NCBI RefSeq assembly: GCF_037078405.1
Contig: NZ_JAYMGZ010000001.1
Span: 124,001-188,000 of the forward strand
Direction of reading: 5' to 3'
Source of the DNA: Haloarcula sp. DT43
GTDB lineage: Archaea; Halobacteriota; Halobacteria; Halobacteriales; Haloarculaceae
Length of the DNA stretch: 64,000 bases
The notes beneath the pieces were generated by a model. The model had not been told where the DNA came from and did no database searches. It worked only from the letters and a program-made list of their open reading frames with translations. Made by a program: the position numbers and the translations under genes. This document shows, piece after piece, positions 1 to 8,987 of the stretch. Position 1 is the first letter of the stretch; every line of letters starts with the position of its first letter.

Positions 1-1
1 A

Positions 2-670
2 GAGATGGAGGTCGCCCGGCGGGAACAGGACGAGTACGCGCTCCGGAGCCACCGGCGCGCCGCCGACGCGACGGAGTCGGGCCGGTTCGACGACGAACTC
101 GTCCCCATCGACACCGGGGACGGGCGGCTCGAAGCGGACGAGGGCATCCGCCCGGACACCACGCTCGAACAGCTGTCCGAACTCCCGACGGTGTTCAAAT
201 CCGAGGGGACGGTCACGCCCGGCAACGCCTCGCAGGTCTCCGACGGGGCGGCGGGGCTGCTGGTCACGTCGCGCGAGTTCGCGGAGGAGCGCGACCTCGA
301 CATCCTGGCCGAGGTCGGCGCCCACGAGGTCGCCGGCGTCGACCCGACCGTGATGGGCATCGGCCCGGTGCCAGCCGTCCGCAAGCTCGCCGAGCGCCCC
401 GACCGCGAGACGGACGACTACGACCTCGTGGAGCTCAACGAGGCCTTCGCCTCGCAGTGTCTGTACTGCCAGCGCGAACTGGGCTTCGACGACGACAGCT
501 ACAACGTCAACGGGGGCGCAATCGCCATCGGCCACCCGCTCGGGGCCTCCGGCGCGCGCCTCCCGGTGACGCTGGTCCACGAGATGAACCGCCGCGGCGC
601 GGAGCTCGGGCTGGCGACCGAGTGTGTCGGCTTCGGCCAGGGCGCAGCCATCGAGTTCCGGCTCCCCTGA
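2..670 (+). CDS. Thiolase (acetyl-CoA acetyltransferase family), 3' part
   Basis: C-terminal part of a thiolase; the reading frame is already open at the left edge, so the true start lies outside the window. Visible motifs are NEAFASQ, then [16 protein letters not shown] with the active-site His, then CVGFGQGAA carrying the second catalytic Cys. This is the usual order in the thiolase C-terminal domain. Thiolases condense or cleave acyl-CoAs in beta-oxidation or in acetoacetyl-CoA formation; the direction and substrate cannot be decided from this half. The nucleophilic Cys of the N-terminal half is not in the window. No operon partner follows, since the next gene is convergent. Confidence 0.93.
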   Translation, partial: EMEVARREQDEYALRSHRRAADATESGRFDDELVPIDTGDGRLEADEGIRPDTTLEQLSELPTVFKSEGTVTPGNASQVSDGAAGLLVTSREFAEERDLDILAEVGAHEVAGVDPTVMGIGPVPAVRKLAERPDRETDDYDLVELNEAFASQCLYCQRELGFDDDSYNVNGGAIAIGHPLGASGARLPVTLVHEMNRRGAELGLATECVGFGQGAAIEFRLP

Positions 671-736
671 CTGGGCGCTGACGGGACGTCGAACGTCGTG
701 ACAACAGTCGGTTGCGGACGTCGCGCGGCGGGGTCG

Positions 737-1204
737 CTAGTCGGCGGCCACGTCGCCGGCCGCCGTCGCCTCGGCGGGGCTCGTCAGCGAGTGGACGTAG
801 TCGTCGAGGTCGAGCGCGAAGGTGGCGTCAGTCGAGAGGTCGACCCACGAGAACTCGAACTCCGCGCCGCGCTCCTCGCCGGTGCCGGTGACGGTGTGGA
901 CCCAGTGGTCCCGCGACTCGTGGACGGGGAGGTGGTAGAACGACCGGACGTACCGCTTCGGCGGGGACTGGCGGCGCGTCCAGACGTCGGTGGCGATGTG
1001 TTGCAGGCGCTCGAAGGAGGCCAGGCCGCTCTCCTCGACGGCCTCGCGCTGGACGGCGACCCGCGGTTCCTCGCCCGGTTCGACGGTGCCTTTCGGAATC
1101 TGCAGTCCGTCGTGGCCCGGTCCCTCGAACACCAGGAGCTCCGACCCGTTCCTGGTGATGTAGGCGCAGGCCTTCTTCACGTACGTCGCCCGCTGTGGTT
1201 GCAT
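737..1204 (-). CDS. Nudix hydrolase
   Basis: A 155-aa protein with a complete Nudix box at about residues 39-61 (GTVEPGE, seven residues, then REAVEESGL), which fits Gx5Ex7REUxEExGU. Nudix enzymes hydrolyse nucleoside diphosphates linked to another moiety; the substrate cannot be read from the sequence. The start is placed at the ATG at 1204, just before [13 protein letters not shown], because that is where Nudix homology begins; an in-frame extension to 1261 is open but would add an unrelated leader. The gene stands alone, convergent with the thiolase and divergent from the DUF47 gene. Confidence 0.88.
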   Translation of the reverse strand: MQPQRATYVKKACAYITRNGSELLVFEGPGHDGLQIPKGTVEPGEEPRVAVQREAVEESGLASFERLQHIATDVWTRRQSPPKRYVRSFYHLPVHESRDHWVHTVTGTGEERGAEFEFSWVDLSTDATFALDLDDYVHSLTSPAEATAAGDVAAD

Positions 1205-1411
1205 GCCATCCGGTAGCGACGGTGGACATATAGTAGTACCCACATATCTGCCTAAAACCATATTAGGTCATCGGGGGAGGCAAAGGTGATACCCGGCCGC
1301 AGCGTCCGGCCGGCCGGCGACGTGTCAGCGAAAACGGTCAAGTAACGCTACCGAAGCGGTATATAGCCCACATAGCAGCGTTTTCCAGCTGGTTTTCGCT
1401 TGGGTACACTG

Positions 1412-2071
1412 ATGGGAACTGGAACGGCGGAGCACACGGCCGACGTGGCAGACAGGGCGGCGGCGTACCTCACCGCGGTCGAGGACTGCCTCGTCGCGCT
1501 GCCACAGGCGCTTGCGGTGTACGGCGACGCCCAGTTTGCGGACGCGGCCGCCGAACTCGGGCGACAGGAATCGGTCTGTGACGACCACCGGCGGCGGCTC
1601 TGCGGGGCGGTCGGCCGGGCTCGGCCGGAGTTCACCGCGCTGTACCTCAGGGGCGCGGAGCTCACGGAGCTGTTCACGATGGTGGACGCGGTCCCGGACG
1701 CCGCGGAGACGTTCGTCCGGGACCTCGACGCGATGTCGCCGTCGCTGACCGAGCCGACACTGGAGCGGCTGGCGGACGTCGCCGCGCTCGCGTGTGCGGC
1801 CACCGCACTGCTGACGGAAGCCACCGAGGCGTACGTCCGGGCGCTCGTGACCGACGACGACGCGCCGGCGATTGCCGACGCGGTCGACCGAATCACCGAC
1901 CTGGAGTCACAGTGCGACCAGCATCGGGACGAACTCGTCGCCCGGGCGTTCGAACGCCAGTCGACGGCCGACGCCCTCGTGGTCCGCGAACTCGTCCGGT
2001 CGCTGGACGCGGTCCCGAACGCAATCGAGGACGCCGCCGACCAGCTGGTGTTTTGTTGGGCGGATATGTAG
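1412..2071 (+). CDS. DUF47 (PhoU-like) helical protein
   Basis: A 219-aa, almost wholly helical acidic protein resembling the DUF47 family, the PhoU-like proteins usually found next to low-affinity phosphate (Pit-type) permeases and thought to modulate phosphate transport. The two halves have similar helical patterns, with DLESQCDQHRDELV in the second half typical of the family. No phosphate permease gene is present nearby, so the link to phosphate is by family only. The ATG at 1412 is preferred over a TTG at 1400 four codons upstream. Confidence 0.72.
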   Translation: MGTGTAEHTADVADRAAAYLTAVEDCLVALPQALAVYGDAQFADAAAELGRQESVCDDHRRRLCGAVGRARPEFTALYLRGAELTELFTMVDAVPDAAETFVRDLDAMSPSLTEPTLERLADVAALACAATALLTEATEAYVRALVTDDDAPAIADAVDRITDLESQCDQHRDELVARAFERQSTADALVVRELVRSLDAVPNAIEDAADQLVFCWADM

Positions 2072-2171
2072 CCGCGGTCGGCCCCGACGGGACGCTCCGA
2101 GCGACAGCCACGGACGGCCCGTTGTCGCCCGTTGTCGTGGGCTTATCAGCGTCGGTTCCGTGGGGACAGCC

Positions 2172-2627
2172 ATGAGTCTCAAGTCGATGTTCAACGACAT
2201 CCCGTTCGTCGAGCAGTTGGGGATGGAGATAACCGCCGTCGGGGACGGCTCGGCGGCGGGCGAGCTCCCCTTGCGGGACGGCCACTCCTCGAACCCCGAA
2301 GCGATAATCGCACACGGCGGCGTCACCTACTCGCTCGTCGACACCGTCGGCGGGGCGGCCGTCGTCTCGCAGTCGGGCAGCGTCTCGCCGACGGTCGACA
2401 TGCGAATCGACTACCTCGCGCCGGCCACCACCGACCTGCGGGCCGAGGCCGAGGTGGTCCGGGACGGCGGGAGCGTGTCCGTCGTCGACACGGAGGTGTA
2501 CGACGCCGACGGCCACCACGTCGCGAGCGCTCGCGGAACGTACAAGACGGACGGCAACAGCGGCGAGTCTCCGTGGACGAGAGGCGTCGACGACAGCGAG
2601 GTTGAGGGCCTGGCCGGCGACGACTAG
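2172..2627 (+). CDS. PaaI-type hotdog thioesterase
   Basis: A 151-aa hotdog-fold protein. IIAHGGVTYSLVDTVGG is the helix and loop region of PaaI-like acyl-CoA thioesterases (HGG plus the following Asp), followed by the strand patterns VDMRIDYLAPA and VSVVDTEVYD typical of the fold. Family members hydrolyse acyl-CoA, often phenylacetyl- or hydroxybenzoyl-CoA; the substrate here is unknown. The C-terminal ~20 residues are an acidic tail. It converges on the antiporter gene with a 4-base overlap at the 3' ends. Confidence 0.85.
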   Translation: MSLKSMFNDIPFVEQLGMEITAVGDGSAAGELPLRDGHSSNPEAIIAHGGVTYSLVDTVGGAAVVSQSGSVSPTVDMRIDYLAPATTDLRAEAEVVRDGGSVSVVDTEVYDADGHHVASARGTYKTDGNSGESPWTRGVDDSEVEGLAGDD

Positions 2628-4528
2628 TCGCCGCCGACCATCTTCATCCCGTCGCGCACGGACTCCCGACGGCCCAGCAGCGTCACCATGTCGCCGTCCT
2701 CGAGGACGTATTCGGCCGTGGGGACCTCGGCGTGCTCGTGGCGCTCGCCGCTCACGAGCGCGATCAGGCAGGCCTCGGGCAGCATCGGCCCGACCTCGCG
2801 TATCGACTTGCCGATGAGGTCCGGGTTCTCGACTTTGACCTCCTGTACGTCCCCGCTCCGGCCGATGTCGGTCATCCAGTGGGCGATGGCCGGGCGCTCT
2901 ATCTGGTTGTCGATAGCCCAGGCCGTCGCCATCGCCGAGGAGATGGTCCGGACGCCGAGATCCTCGAAGGCCTCGACGTTGTCCGGGTTGTTCGCGCGGG
3001 CGATGACGCGGTCGACGCCGAACTTCGAACTCGCCAGCTGCGAGACGAGCAGGTTCGCGTCGTCGTCGCCGGTCGCCGCCACGACGGTCTTCGCGTTCTC
3101 GGCCCCGGCCGACCGCAAGATGTCGGTGTCGGTACCGTCGCCGATTTCGACGGCGTAGCCGTCGTTGCGGGCTCGTTCGACTATCGCTTCGTCCTGTTCG
3201 ATGATGACGACGTTCTCGCCCCGGTCTTCGAGGCGCGCGGCGAGCGCTCGGCCCACCTGTCCGCCGCCGACGATGATGACTCGCATTGGTATCACATCCA
3301 GTTTTTCCGCGATGAACCGCGCCAGGCCGCCCTCGAACAGGGCGGTGGCGAAGATGACCAGAAAGACGGTCCCCAGCAGGATGTCCGCCTGCGTCCCCAG
3401 GAGCTCGGCCTGGGCCCCGGTGACCTCCTCGGCCGCGTTGTGGAGCTCGACGGCGAACAGCGTGGCGACCGAGGCCGGGATAATCCCGCGGGGGCCGACG
3501 AAACTGACGAACAGTTTCTCGCTGGTCGTGAACCGGTCGCCGACGGTCGAGACGAACACCAGCAGCGGCCGGATGAGCAGGGCGACCGCGAGGACGACGA
3601 CGATGCCCGGCAGCCCCACGTCGATGAGCGACGCGAGCTCAAGCTGGGCCGCCAGCGCGATGAACACGAACGACAGCACCAGCAGCGTGATGTCGCCTTT
3701 GAACTCCTCGATGTCCTCCTCGTAGGGGTGGTCGACGTTGCCAAGCGCCATCCCCGCCGTCGCGGCGGCGGCGACGCCGGCCTCGGTCGCTATCGTGTTC
3801 GCGCCCGCGTACGCGATGAGCGCCCCGGCGAGGACGAGCAGGCGGGAGTTCCGCGGCGCGTCGCCGGGGGAGAGGTCGACGTACTGCAGGAGGTAGTAGA
3901 CGACGCCGGCGACGAGGAGACCGACCAGCAGCCCCGTCCCCAGCCGGAGCGCGAACGCCCGCAACAGCCCCTCGCTCGACGCCGCGGGGTTGACCGTCTC
4001 GAAGATGACGACGGCGATGATGGCCGCGGTCACGTCGTTGACGATGCCCTCCGTCTCCAGCGCGGCGGCGACGCGGTCCCGGACCGGGACGACGTTGAGA
4101 ATCGGGGTGATGACCGTCGGCCCGGTGGCGACCAGGAGCGCGCCGATGAGGAAGGCGACGTTCCAGGAGACGGCCGCCGAATTGAACGCCAGTTTGACCG
4201 CGATAGCGGTGCCCACGAGCGCGATGGCCGCGCCGACGGTGACGAGCCGGAACGTCGCGGCCGGGGCCTCGCGCAGCCGGTCGAAGCGGAGGTGGTAGGC
4301 CCCCTCGAAGACGATGATTGCGACCGCCAGGCCGACGATAGCGGACAGCGCCCCGCCGAAGGTGCCGTCGCCGATGATGCCCAGCCCCGGCTGGCCGATG
4401 ATGACGCCCACCAGCAGGTAGAAGATGATGCTGGGCACGCGCAAGCGGGCGGCGAGGACCTGTGCGAGGACGCCGAGTCCGATGATGCCGGCAACGAGCG
4501 GTATCAGTAGCCCCGAACTACCAGCCAC
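2624..4528 (-). CDS. CPA1/CPA2-type cation:proton antiporter with TrkA-N and TrkA-C domains
   Basis: About 634 aa. Residues ~1-400 form roughly a dozen hydrophobic segments of a monovalent cation/proton antiporter. They are followed by a Rossmann-type TrkA-N domain (MRVIIVGGGQVGRALAARL) and a C-terminal TrkA-C domain, both known in K+ channels and K+/H+ antiporters as nucleotide-gated regulatory modules. The likely role is K+ or Na+ exchange across the cytoplasmic membrane, important in a salt-in halophile; the ion is not decidable. Two GTG starts are possible (4582 and 4528). 4528 is chosen because a TATA-like element lies at 4568-4573, which would put the transcript start between them and give a short leader. 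Confidence 0.88.
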   Translation of the reverse strand: MAGSSGLLIPLVAGIIGLGVLAQVLAARLRVPSIIFYLLVGVIIGQPGLGIIGDGTFGGALSAIVGLAVAIIVFEGAYHLRFDRLREAPAATFRLVTVGAAIALVGTAIAVKLAFNSAAVSWNVAFLIGALLVATGPTVITPILNVVPVRDRVAAALETEGIVNDVTAAIIAVVIFETVNPAASSEGLLRAFALRLGTGLLVGLLVAGVVYYLLQYVDLSPGDAPRNSRLLVLAGALIAYAGANTIATEAGVAAAATAGMALGNVDHPYEEDIEEFKGDITLLVLSFVFIALAAQLELASLIDVGLPGIVVVLAVALLIRPLLVFVSTVGDRFTTSEKLFVSFVGPRGIIPASVATLFAVELHNAAEEVTGAQAELLGTQADILLGTVFLVIFATALFEGGLARFIAEKLDVIPMRVIIVGGGQVGRALAARLEDRGENVVIIEQDEAIVERARNDGYAVEIGDGTDTDILRSAGAENAKTVVAATGDDDANLLVSQLASSKFGVDRVIARANNPDNVEAFEDLGVRTISSAMATAWAIDNQIERPAIAHWMTDIGRSGDVQEVKVENPDLIGKSIREVGPMLPEACLIALVSGERHEHAEVPTAEYVLEDGDMVTLLGRRESVRDGMKMVGGD

Positions 4529-4567
4529 AGTTGGCCTCCATCTGTCCGAGCTATCGCGTCGCCGTCG

Positions 4568-4573
4568 TATAAA
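4568..4573 (-). promoter_or_regulatory. TATA-like box for the antiporter gene
   Basis: TTTATA read on the minus strand, 40-45 nt before the GTG at 4528. With the archaeal spacing of about 25 nt from TATA to transcript start, transcription would begin near 4543, downstream of the alternative GTG at 4582. It therefore supports the shorter reading frame. Confidence 0.5.
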
Positions 4574-4686
4574 CGCATTCACTCGGTGGACGCGTGGCGG
4601 CGTGTCATCCCTCAGTTGCTTTCCGGGAGCGCGGGGCGACCCCGGCGGTCACACCACGCCCCGTGGACCGCCGACCCACAGGGCAG

Positions 4687-5634
4687 TCACCGGTTCCGGC
4701 TCACCGGGAACTTCACCCGGTCGGGGTGCTCGTTGAACCGTTCGAGGATGTCCGCGTACAGCGCGTTCCGCACCCGGGTGCCGCGGCGCGGGTGGACGAG
4801 ATAGCGGAGCCGAAGCTCGACCCACGACTCCGCCTGCGTGACGTTGACCGTCGGCCGCTCGTTCACGTCGAGTTCGACCGGCGTCTCGGCGAGGCGGTCG
4901 CGGTACTCCCGGACCTGGCGGGCCATCTCGTCGCCGAGGTGGTCGGTCGCCACGTCTATCATCTCCTCGGAGGCGAACTGCAGGTCGGTCTCGTAGGCGA
5001 CCTGTATCGAGAGCTCGTTCCAGACGTACTGGACGCCCTCGCCGTAGAAGTTGACGACGCGCGAGGACAGCACCGTGCTGTTGGGGACGGTCACGATGCG
5101 ACCCGACGGCTGGTTCGAGGAGACGAGGTCGCCGTCTATCTCCCAGACCTCCGTGACGAAGAAGTCGACCGCGACCACGTCGCCGCGCATCTCCTCGATG
5201 GCGATGCGGTCGCCCACCTGATAGGGGCGTTTCGTCACGATGTACAGCCAGCCGATGAGCGAGAACAGGGGCTGTTGCAGGGCGAACGTGACCGCGAACC
5301 CGAGCACGCCCAGCGAGAACAGCACGCTCACCCACTCCCGGGTGACGACGCCAAACACCGCGACCATCCCGAGGACGCCGAAGACCAGCCGGATGGCGTT
5401 GCGCACGTCGTGGCGGCGGCGTTTGTTCTGCGTGTGGGCGAGGAGATACGACTGGCAGAGGGTGTAGCTCCCGTAGACGGCGAGCACGAGCGACGCGAGC
5501 GTCAGCCCCAGCAGCGTGAGCGGTTCGAGTTCCACCCCGAACAGCCGCTCGTCGAAGCCGAACCGGCGGACGAACCGCGAGCCGGCGTACAGGACGACCG
5601 CACAGAGCAGCGAGACAGAGCCGGTTCGGCGCAT
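4687..5634 (-). CDS. MscS-family mechanosensitive channel
   Basis: A 315-aa protein. The first ~150 residues carry several transmembrane segments; the pore-lining helix region is VLFSLGVLGFAVTFALQQPLFSLIGWLYI, followed by the beta domain PYQVGDRIAIEEMRGDVVAVDFF and VTVPNSTV, the MscS hallmark. It should open on hypo-osmotic shock to release solutes. The ATG at 5634 (MRRTGSVSL) is the natural start just before the first hydrophobic stretch. The soluble C-terminal domain is acidic. Confidence 0.9.
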   Translation of the reverse strand: MRRTGSVSLLCAVVLYAGSRFVRRFGFDERLFGVELEPLTLLGLTLASLVLAVYGSYTLCQSYLLAHTQNKRRRHDVRNAIRLVFGVLGMVAVFGVVTREWVSVLFSLGVLGFAVTFALQQPLFSLIGWLYIVTKRPYQVGDRIAIEEMRGDVVAVDFFVTEVWEIDGDLVSSNQPSGRIVTVPNSTVLSSRVVNFYGEGVQYVWNELSIQVAYETDLQFASEEMIDVATDHLGDEMARQVREYRDRLAETPVELDVNERPTVNVTQAESWVELRLRYLVHPRRGTRVRNALYADILERFNEHPDRVKFPVSRNR

Positions 5635-5666
5635 ACCACGACACCGTGGCCCGCCGTGAAAAAGCC

Positions 5667-6575
5667 CTACTCCTCGCGGTTGTCCAGTGCCACGAGGACG
5701 CCGCGGACGTTCAGGCGCATCTCGGCGCGGCCCTTGCGCTCGCCCCAGGTGTCGGTGTCGGCCCGCTCCACGAAGTAGTCGACGACCGCCTCGTCGTCGT
5801 CGAGTTCCGCGCGTTTGTGCTCGACCTCGGCGACCCACTCGGGCAGAATCTCGGCGTAGGTCGCCAGTTTGTCGCCGGCCTCGGCGGGGCCGTAGTGGCC
5901 GAACATGAGGACCGCCGGGTCCAGTTCCTGCAGCATCGCCACGTCGTCGAGAGCCCCGTCGAGCGTGAAGTTGACCGGCGGGGTCGTGACGTGCATCTCG
6001 TCGGTCGACGGCGCGTAGATGCCGGCGGCGTCGGCGGTGAACACGCCGTCGACGGCGGGGTCGTAGAAGACGACCTGGTGGGGGGCGTGGCCCGGCGCGT
6101 GCATGACGTCCAGCGAGTGGTCACCCAGGTCGATTTCGTCGCCGTCGGTCAGCGTCTCGATGCGGTCTTCCGGGACCGGGACCGGCTCGCCGTAGTACGC
6201 TATCTGGTCGCCGACGGCGTGTTTGGTCCCCTCCCAGAGCCGTTCCGGGTCGACGAGGTGGCGCTTCCCGGACTCGTGGACGTACACCGTCGCGTTCGGG
6301 CAGTCCTCGGCGAGGTAGCCGGCCCCGCCGGCGTGGTCGAGGTGGACGTGGGTCACTGCGATGACTTCGAGGTCCTCGGGCGCGATGCCGACCGATTCCA
6401 TCGCCGCGAGGATGTTCCCGTGTCGCGCGCCGATGCCGGTGTCGACCAGCGCCGGCCGTTCGGCGTCGACGATGTAGACCGACCCGTACTCGGTCACGTC
6501 GTACATCCCGGTGTCGACGTAGTGGACGTCCGTGCAGTCCCCGACCGTCACCTCGTAAACGTCACCGATTCCCAT
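5667..6575 (-). CDS. Metallo-beta-lactamase-fold hydrolase
   Basis: A 302-aa MBL-fold protein with the metal-binding series THVHLDHAGG, HAPGHAPHQ, FTADAAG and FGHYGP, in the order of glyoxalase-II-like binuclear hydrolases. The substrate is unknown. The ATG at 6575 (MGIGDVYEVTVGD) is taken as the start because the fold begins there; an open extension to 6656 has no family-like sequence. The C-terminal ~60 residues, after the last ligand, are helical and charged. Confidence 0.87.
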   Translation of the reverse strand: MGIGDVYEVTVGDCTDVHYVDTGMYDVTEYGSVYIVDAERPALVDTGIGARHGNILAAMESVGIAPEDLEVIAVTHVHLDHAGGAGYLAEDCPNATVYVHESGKRHLVDPERLWEGTKHAVGDQIAYYGEPVPVPEDRIETLTDGDEIDLGDHSLDVMHAPGHAPHQVVFYDPAVDGVFTADAAGIYAPSTDEMHVTTPPVNFTLDGALDDVAMLQELDPAVLMFGHYGPAEAGDKLATYAEILPEWVAEVEHKRAELDDDEAVVDYFVERADTDTWGERKGRAEMRLNVRGVLVALDNREE

Positions 6576-6682
6576 ACACTCCCTCGTGACCGGCGGGGGC
6601 AAAACCGTTGTGCCACAGCCGTCGTGACACTCGAGCGTGATGAAGGGCAAAACCATTTAGCCGGACTCGGAAACAGGACTGT

Positions 6683-7126
6683 ATGTACGACGCCGTACTC
6701 GTCCCGACCGACGGCTCCGAGGGGTCCGCCACCGCGGCCGAGCACGCAATCGACCTCGCACAGCGCCACGACGCGAGCCTGCACGCGCTGCACGTCCTGG
6801 AGACCGAGCAGGTGGTCGACCAGATTCCCGACTTCGAGGACAGCAGTATCTTCGACCGCCTCGCCGACGCCGGCCAGGGAGCCGTCGACGACATCCGGTC
6901 GCAGGCCGAGGATGCCGGCGTCGGCCCTGTCGAGACGGCGGTCGAGCAAGGCGTCCCCCGCGAGGAGGTCGTCGACTACGTCAGGGACCACGACATCGAC
7001 GTGGTCGTGATGGCGACCGAGGGCCGGACCGGCCCCTCCCGGGAGCTCATCGGCAGCGTCACCGAGTCGGTCATCCGGGCCTCGCCGGTGCCGGTGCTGG
7101 CGGTCAAGGTCGGCGGCGAGGCGTAG
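6683..7126 (+). CDS. Universal stress protein (UspA family)
   Basis: A 147-aa single UspA domain. It opens with MYDAVLVPTDGSEGS and ends with VVMATEGRTGPSRELIGSVTESVIRASPVPVLAVK, the glycine-rich nucleotide-binding signature of ATP-binding Usp proteins. The role is a general stress-linked nucleotide-binding factor; a specific partner cannot be inferred. The ATG at 6683 begins the canonical first strand. It is divergent from the MBL gene and probably has its own promoter in the short AT-richer gap. Confidence 0.93.
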   Translation: MYDAVLVPTDGSEGSATAAEHAIDLAQRHDASLHALHVLETEQVVDQIPDFEDSSIFDRLADAGQGAVDDIRSQAEDAGVGPVETAVEQGVPREEVVDYVRDHDIDVVVMATEGRTGPSRELIGSVTESVIRASPVPVLAVKVGGEA

Positions 7127-7192
7127 CGGGGCCGGCGACGGACCCATCGCGGGACCGACACGCCTAATTTCTGCCGTCGAGAACCGTCGGCC

Positions 7193-8575
7193 ATGTTATC
7201 GAGACAGTTCGTCCGGGAGCACCCCGAGACGGTCCGTGACGCCATCGAGCGCAAGGGCGTCACGGGCGTGGACCTCGACGAAATCCTCGAAATCGACGAG
7301 GAGTGGCGGGAACTGAAGGCCGAAGGCGACGGGCTCCGGCAGGAACGCAACGAGGTGTCCAGCACAATTGGCCAGCTCAAACAGGAGGGCAAGGAGGAGG
7401 AGGCCCAGGAGGCCATCGAGCGCTCCCAGAAGCTCAAGGAGGAACTGCAGGACATCGAGGAGCGGGCCGACGAACTGGAGGCGAAGCTGGAGGCGGCGCT
7501 GCTGGAACTCCCGAACGTCCCTCACGAGTCGGTCCCGACCGGCGAGGACGAGTCGGACAACGTCGAGCGCTACCGCGAGGGCTTCGACGACCTGCGGGAC
7601 CTGCCCGACGAGGTCGTCCCCCACTACGACCTCGGCGAGGACCTGGACCTGCTCGACTTCGAACGGGGCGCGAAGGTGACCGGCGGCGGCTACCAGTTCG
7701 TCAAGGGCGACGGCGCGCGCCTGGAGCACGCGCTCATCCAGTTCATGCTGGACGTCCACCGCGAGCAGGAGTACGTCGACGTGTTGCCGCCGATTCCGGT
7801 CAACTCCGACTCGATGGAGGGGACCGGCCAGCTCCCGAAGTTTGCCGAGGACGCCTACCGCGTCGGCGCGCGCCAGGACGACGACTACGACGGCGACGAC
7901 CTCTGGCTCCTGCCGACGGCGGAGGTCCCGGTCACCAACATGTACCGCGACGAGATACTGCTGGACGACGACCTCCCGGTCAAACACCAGGCGTTCTCGC
8001 CGAACTTCCGCCGCGAGGCCGGCGAGCACGGCACAGAGACGCGCGGCTACGTCCGCGTCCACCAGTTCCACAAGGTCGAGCTCGTCAACTTCGTCCGCCC
8101 GGAGGAGAGCTACGACCGGCTGGAGGGGCTGCTGGAGGAGGCCGCCGAGGTTCTGGACCGCCTCGACCTGCCCTACCGCGTGCTCGACATGTGCACCGGT
8201 GACATGGGCTTTACCCAGGCCAAGAAGTACGACATCGAGGTGTGGGCCCCCGGCGACGACATGGACGAGGGCCCGGAGCGGGGCGGCCGCTGGCTCGAAG
8301 TCTCCTCGGTGTCGAACTTCGAGGACTTCCAGGCCCGCCGTGCCGGCCTGCGCTTCCGGCCCGAGCGCCACGAGTCCGCCGAGTACCTCCACACGCTGAA
8401 CGGCTCCGGGCTGGCCGTCCCGCGCGTCCTCGTGGCCATCCTGGAGTACTACCAGAACGACGACGGCACCGTCACCGTCCCCGAACCGCTGCGCCCGTAC
8501 ATGGGCGGGCAAGAAGTCATCGAGGGCCACGAGCCAGTCGGCGAGAGCGCGGTCGGAGCCGGCGAGAAGGAGTGA
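7193..8575 (+). CDS. serS: Seryl-tRNA synthetase
   Basis: A 460-aa class II synthetase charging tRNA-Ser with serine. The N-terminal ~110 residues are the antiparallel coiled-coil arm (long runs of E, K and L), followed by the catalytic core with LLPTAEVPVTNMYRDE, the motif 2 region FRREAGEHGTETRGYVRVHQFHKVEL, the Ser-binding region MCTGDMGF, and motif 3 GSGLAVPRVLVAILE near the C terminus. It is the ordinary (bacterial/eukaryotic-like) type, not the rare methanogen type. The ATG at 7193 fits the usual MLSRQFVREHPE start. Confidence 0.97.
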   Translation: MLSRQFVREHPETVRDAIERKGVTGVDLDEILEIDEEWRELKAEGDGLRQERNEVSSTIGQLKQEGKEEEAQEAIERSQKLKEELQDIEERADELEAKLEAALLELPNVPHESVPTGEDESDNVERYREGFDDLRDLPDEVVPHYDLGEDLDLLDFERGAKVTGGGYQFVKGDGARLEHALIQFMLDVHREQEYVDVLPPIPVNSDSMEGTGQLPKFAEDAYRVGARQDDDYDGDDLWLLPTAEVPVTNMYRDEILLDDDLPVKHQAFSPNFRREAGEHGTETRGYVRVHQFHKVELVNFVRPEESYDRLEGLLEEAAEVLDRLDLPYRVLDMCTGDMGFTQAKKYDIEVWAPGDDMDEGPERGGRWLEVSSVSNFEDFQARRAGLRFRPERHESAEYLHTLNGSGLAVPRVLVAILEYYQNDDGTVTVPEPLRPYMGGQEVIEGHEPVGESAVGAGEKE

Positions 8576-8615
8576 GACGCAGTAGCCGTCGTCGCAGCGC
8601 TGTCGACCGCGCCGG

Positions 8616-8987
8616 TCAGCGCGTGTACGTCTCGATGCGTTCGATGTCGTCCCCGGCGAACGTGAACACGTCCACGAAGCCGACGATGCGCTCGCCGTCG
8701 GCGTCGAGCAGGCGGCCGCGGGCGACCACCTCGGCGGGCGCTGTCCCGTCGTCGGTCGCCGCGCCGTCCGACTCCCGGCAGTAGAGACCGTCGAGCGGGT
8801 GGGTGGTGTCGGTCTGGGGCCGTTCCTCGCGCATGAACCGCACGAACCGCTCCCGGCCCTCGATGGTCCGGTCGGGGCGGTCGTGGACGAACGACGGGGC
8901 CAGCAGCGAGGCCAGCCGGTCGTAGTCGTCGCCGTCGATGGCGTCGTAGTACGCCCGGGCACGCTGGAGGAGCGAGGGTTGCGTCAC
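8616..8987 (-). CDS. SnoaL/NTF2-like small protein
   Basis: A 123-aa alpha+beta protein of the SnoaL/NTF2 cone-fold type: LLQRARAYYDAIDGDDYDRLASLLAPSFVHDRP, GRERFVRFMREERPQ, and the final strands FVDVFTFAGDDIERIETYTR. Members are small-molecule isomerases or binding modules; no catalytic residue set is certain here. The GTG start at 8987 overlaps the stop of the peroxiredoxin gene by 4 nt (GTGA), so the two are probably translated together. Confidence 0.75.
   Translation of the reverse strand: MTQPSLLQRARAYYDAIDGDDYDRLASLLAPSFVHDRPDRTIEGRERFVRFMREERPQTDTTHPLDGLYCRESDGAATDDGTAPAEVVARGRLLDADGERIVGFVDVFTFAGDDIERIETYTR

Noticed and set aside
2732-4510. A 592-aa open frame on the plus strand opposite the antiporter gene
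   Set aside because: It is the mirror of a GC-rich coding strand: Arg/Asp/Gly-rich with no hydrophobic core, while the minus strand encodes a full antiporter with TrkA domains.
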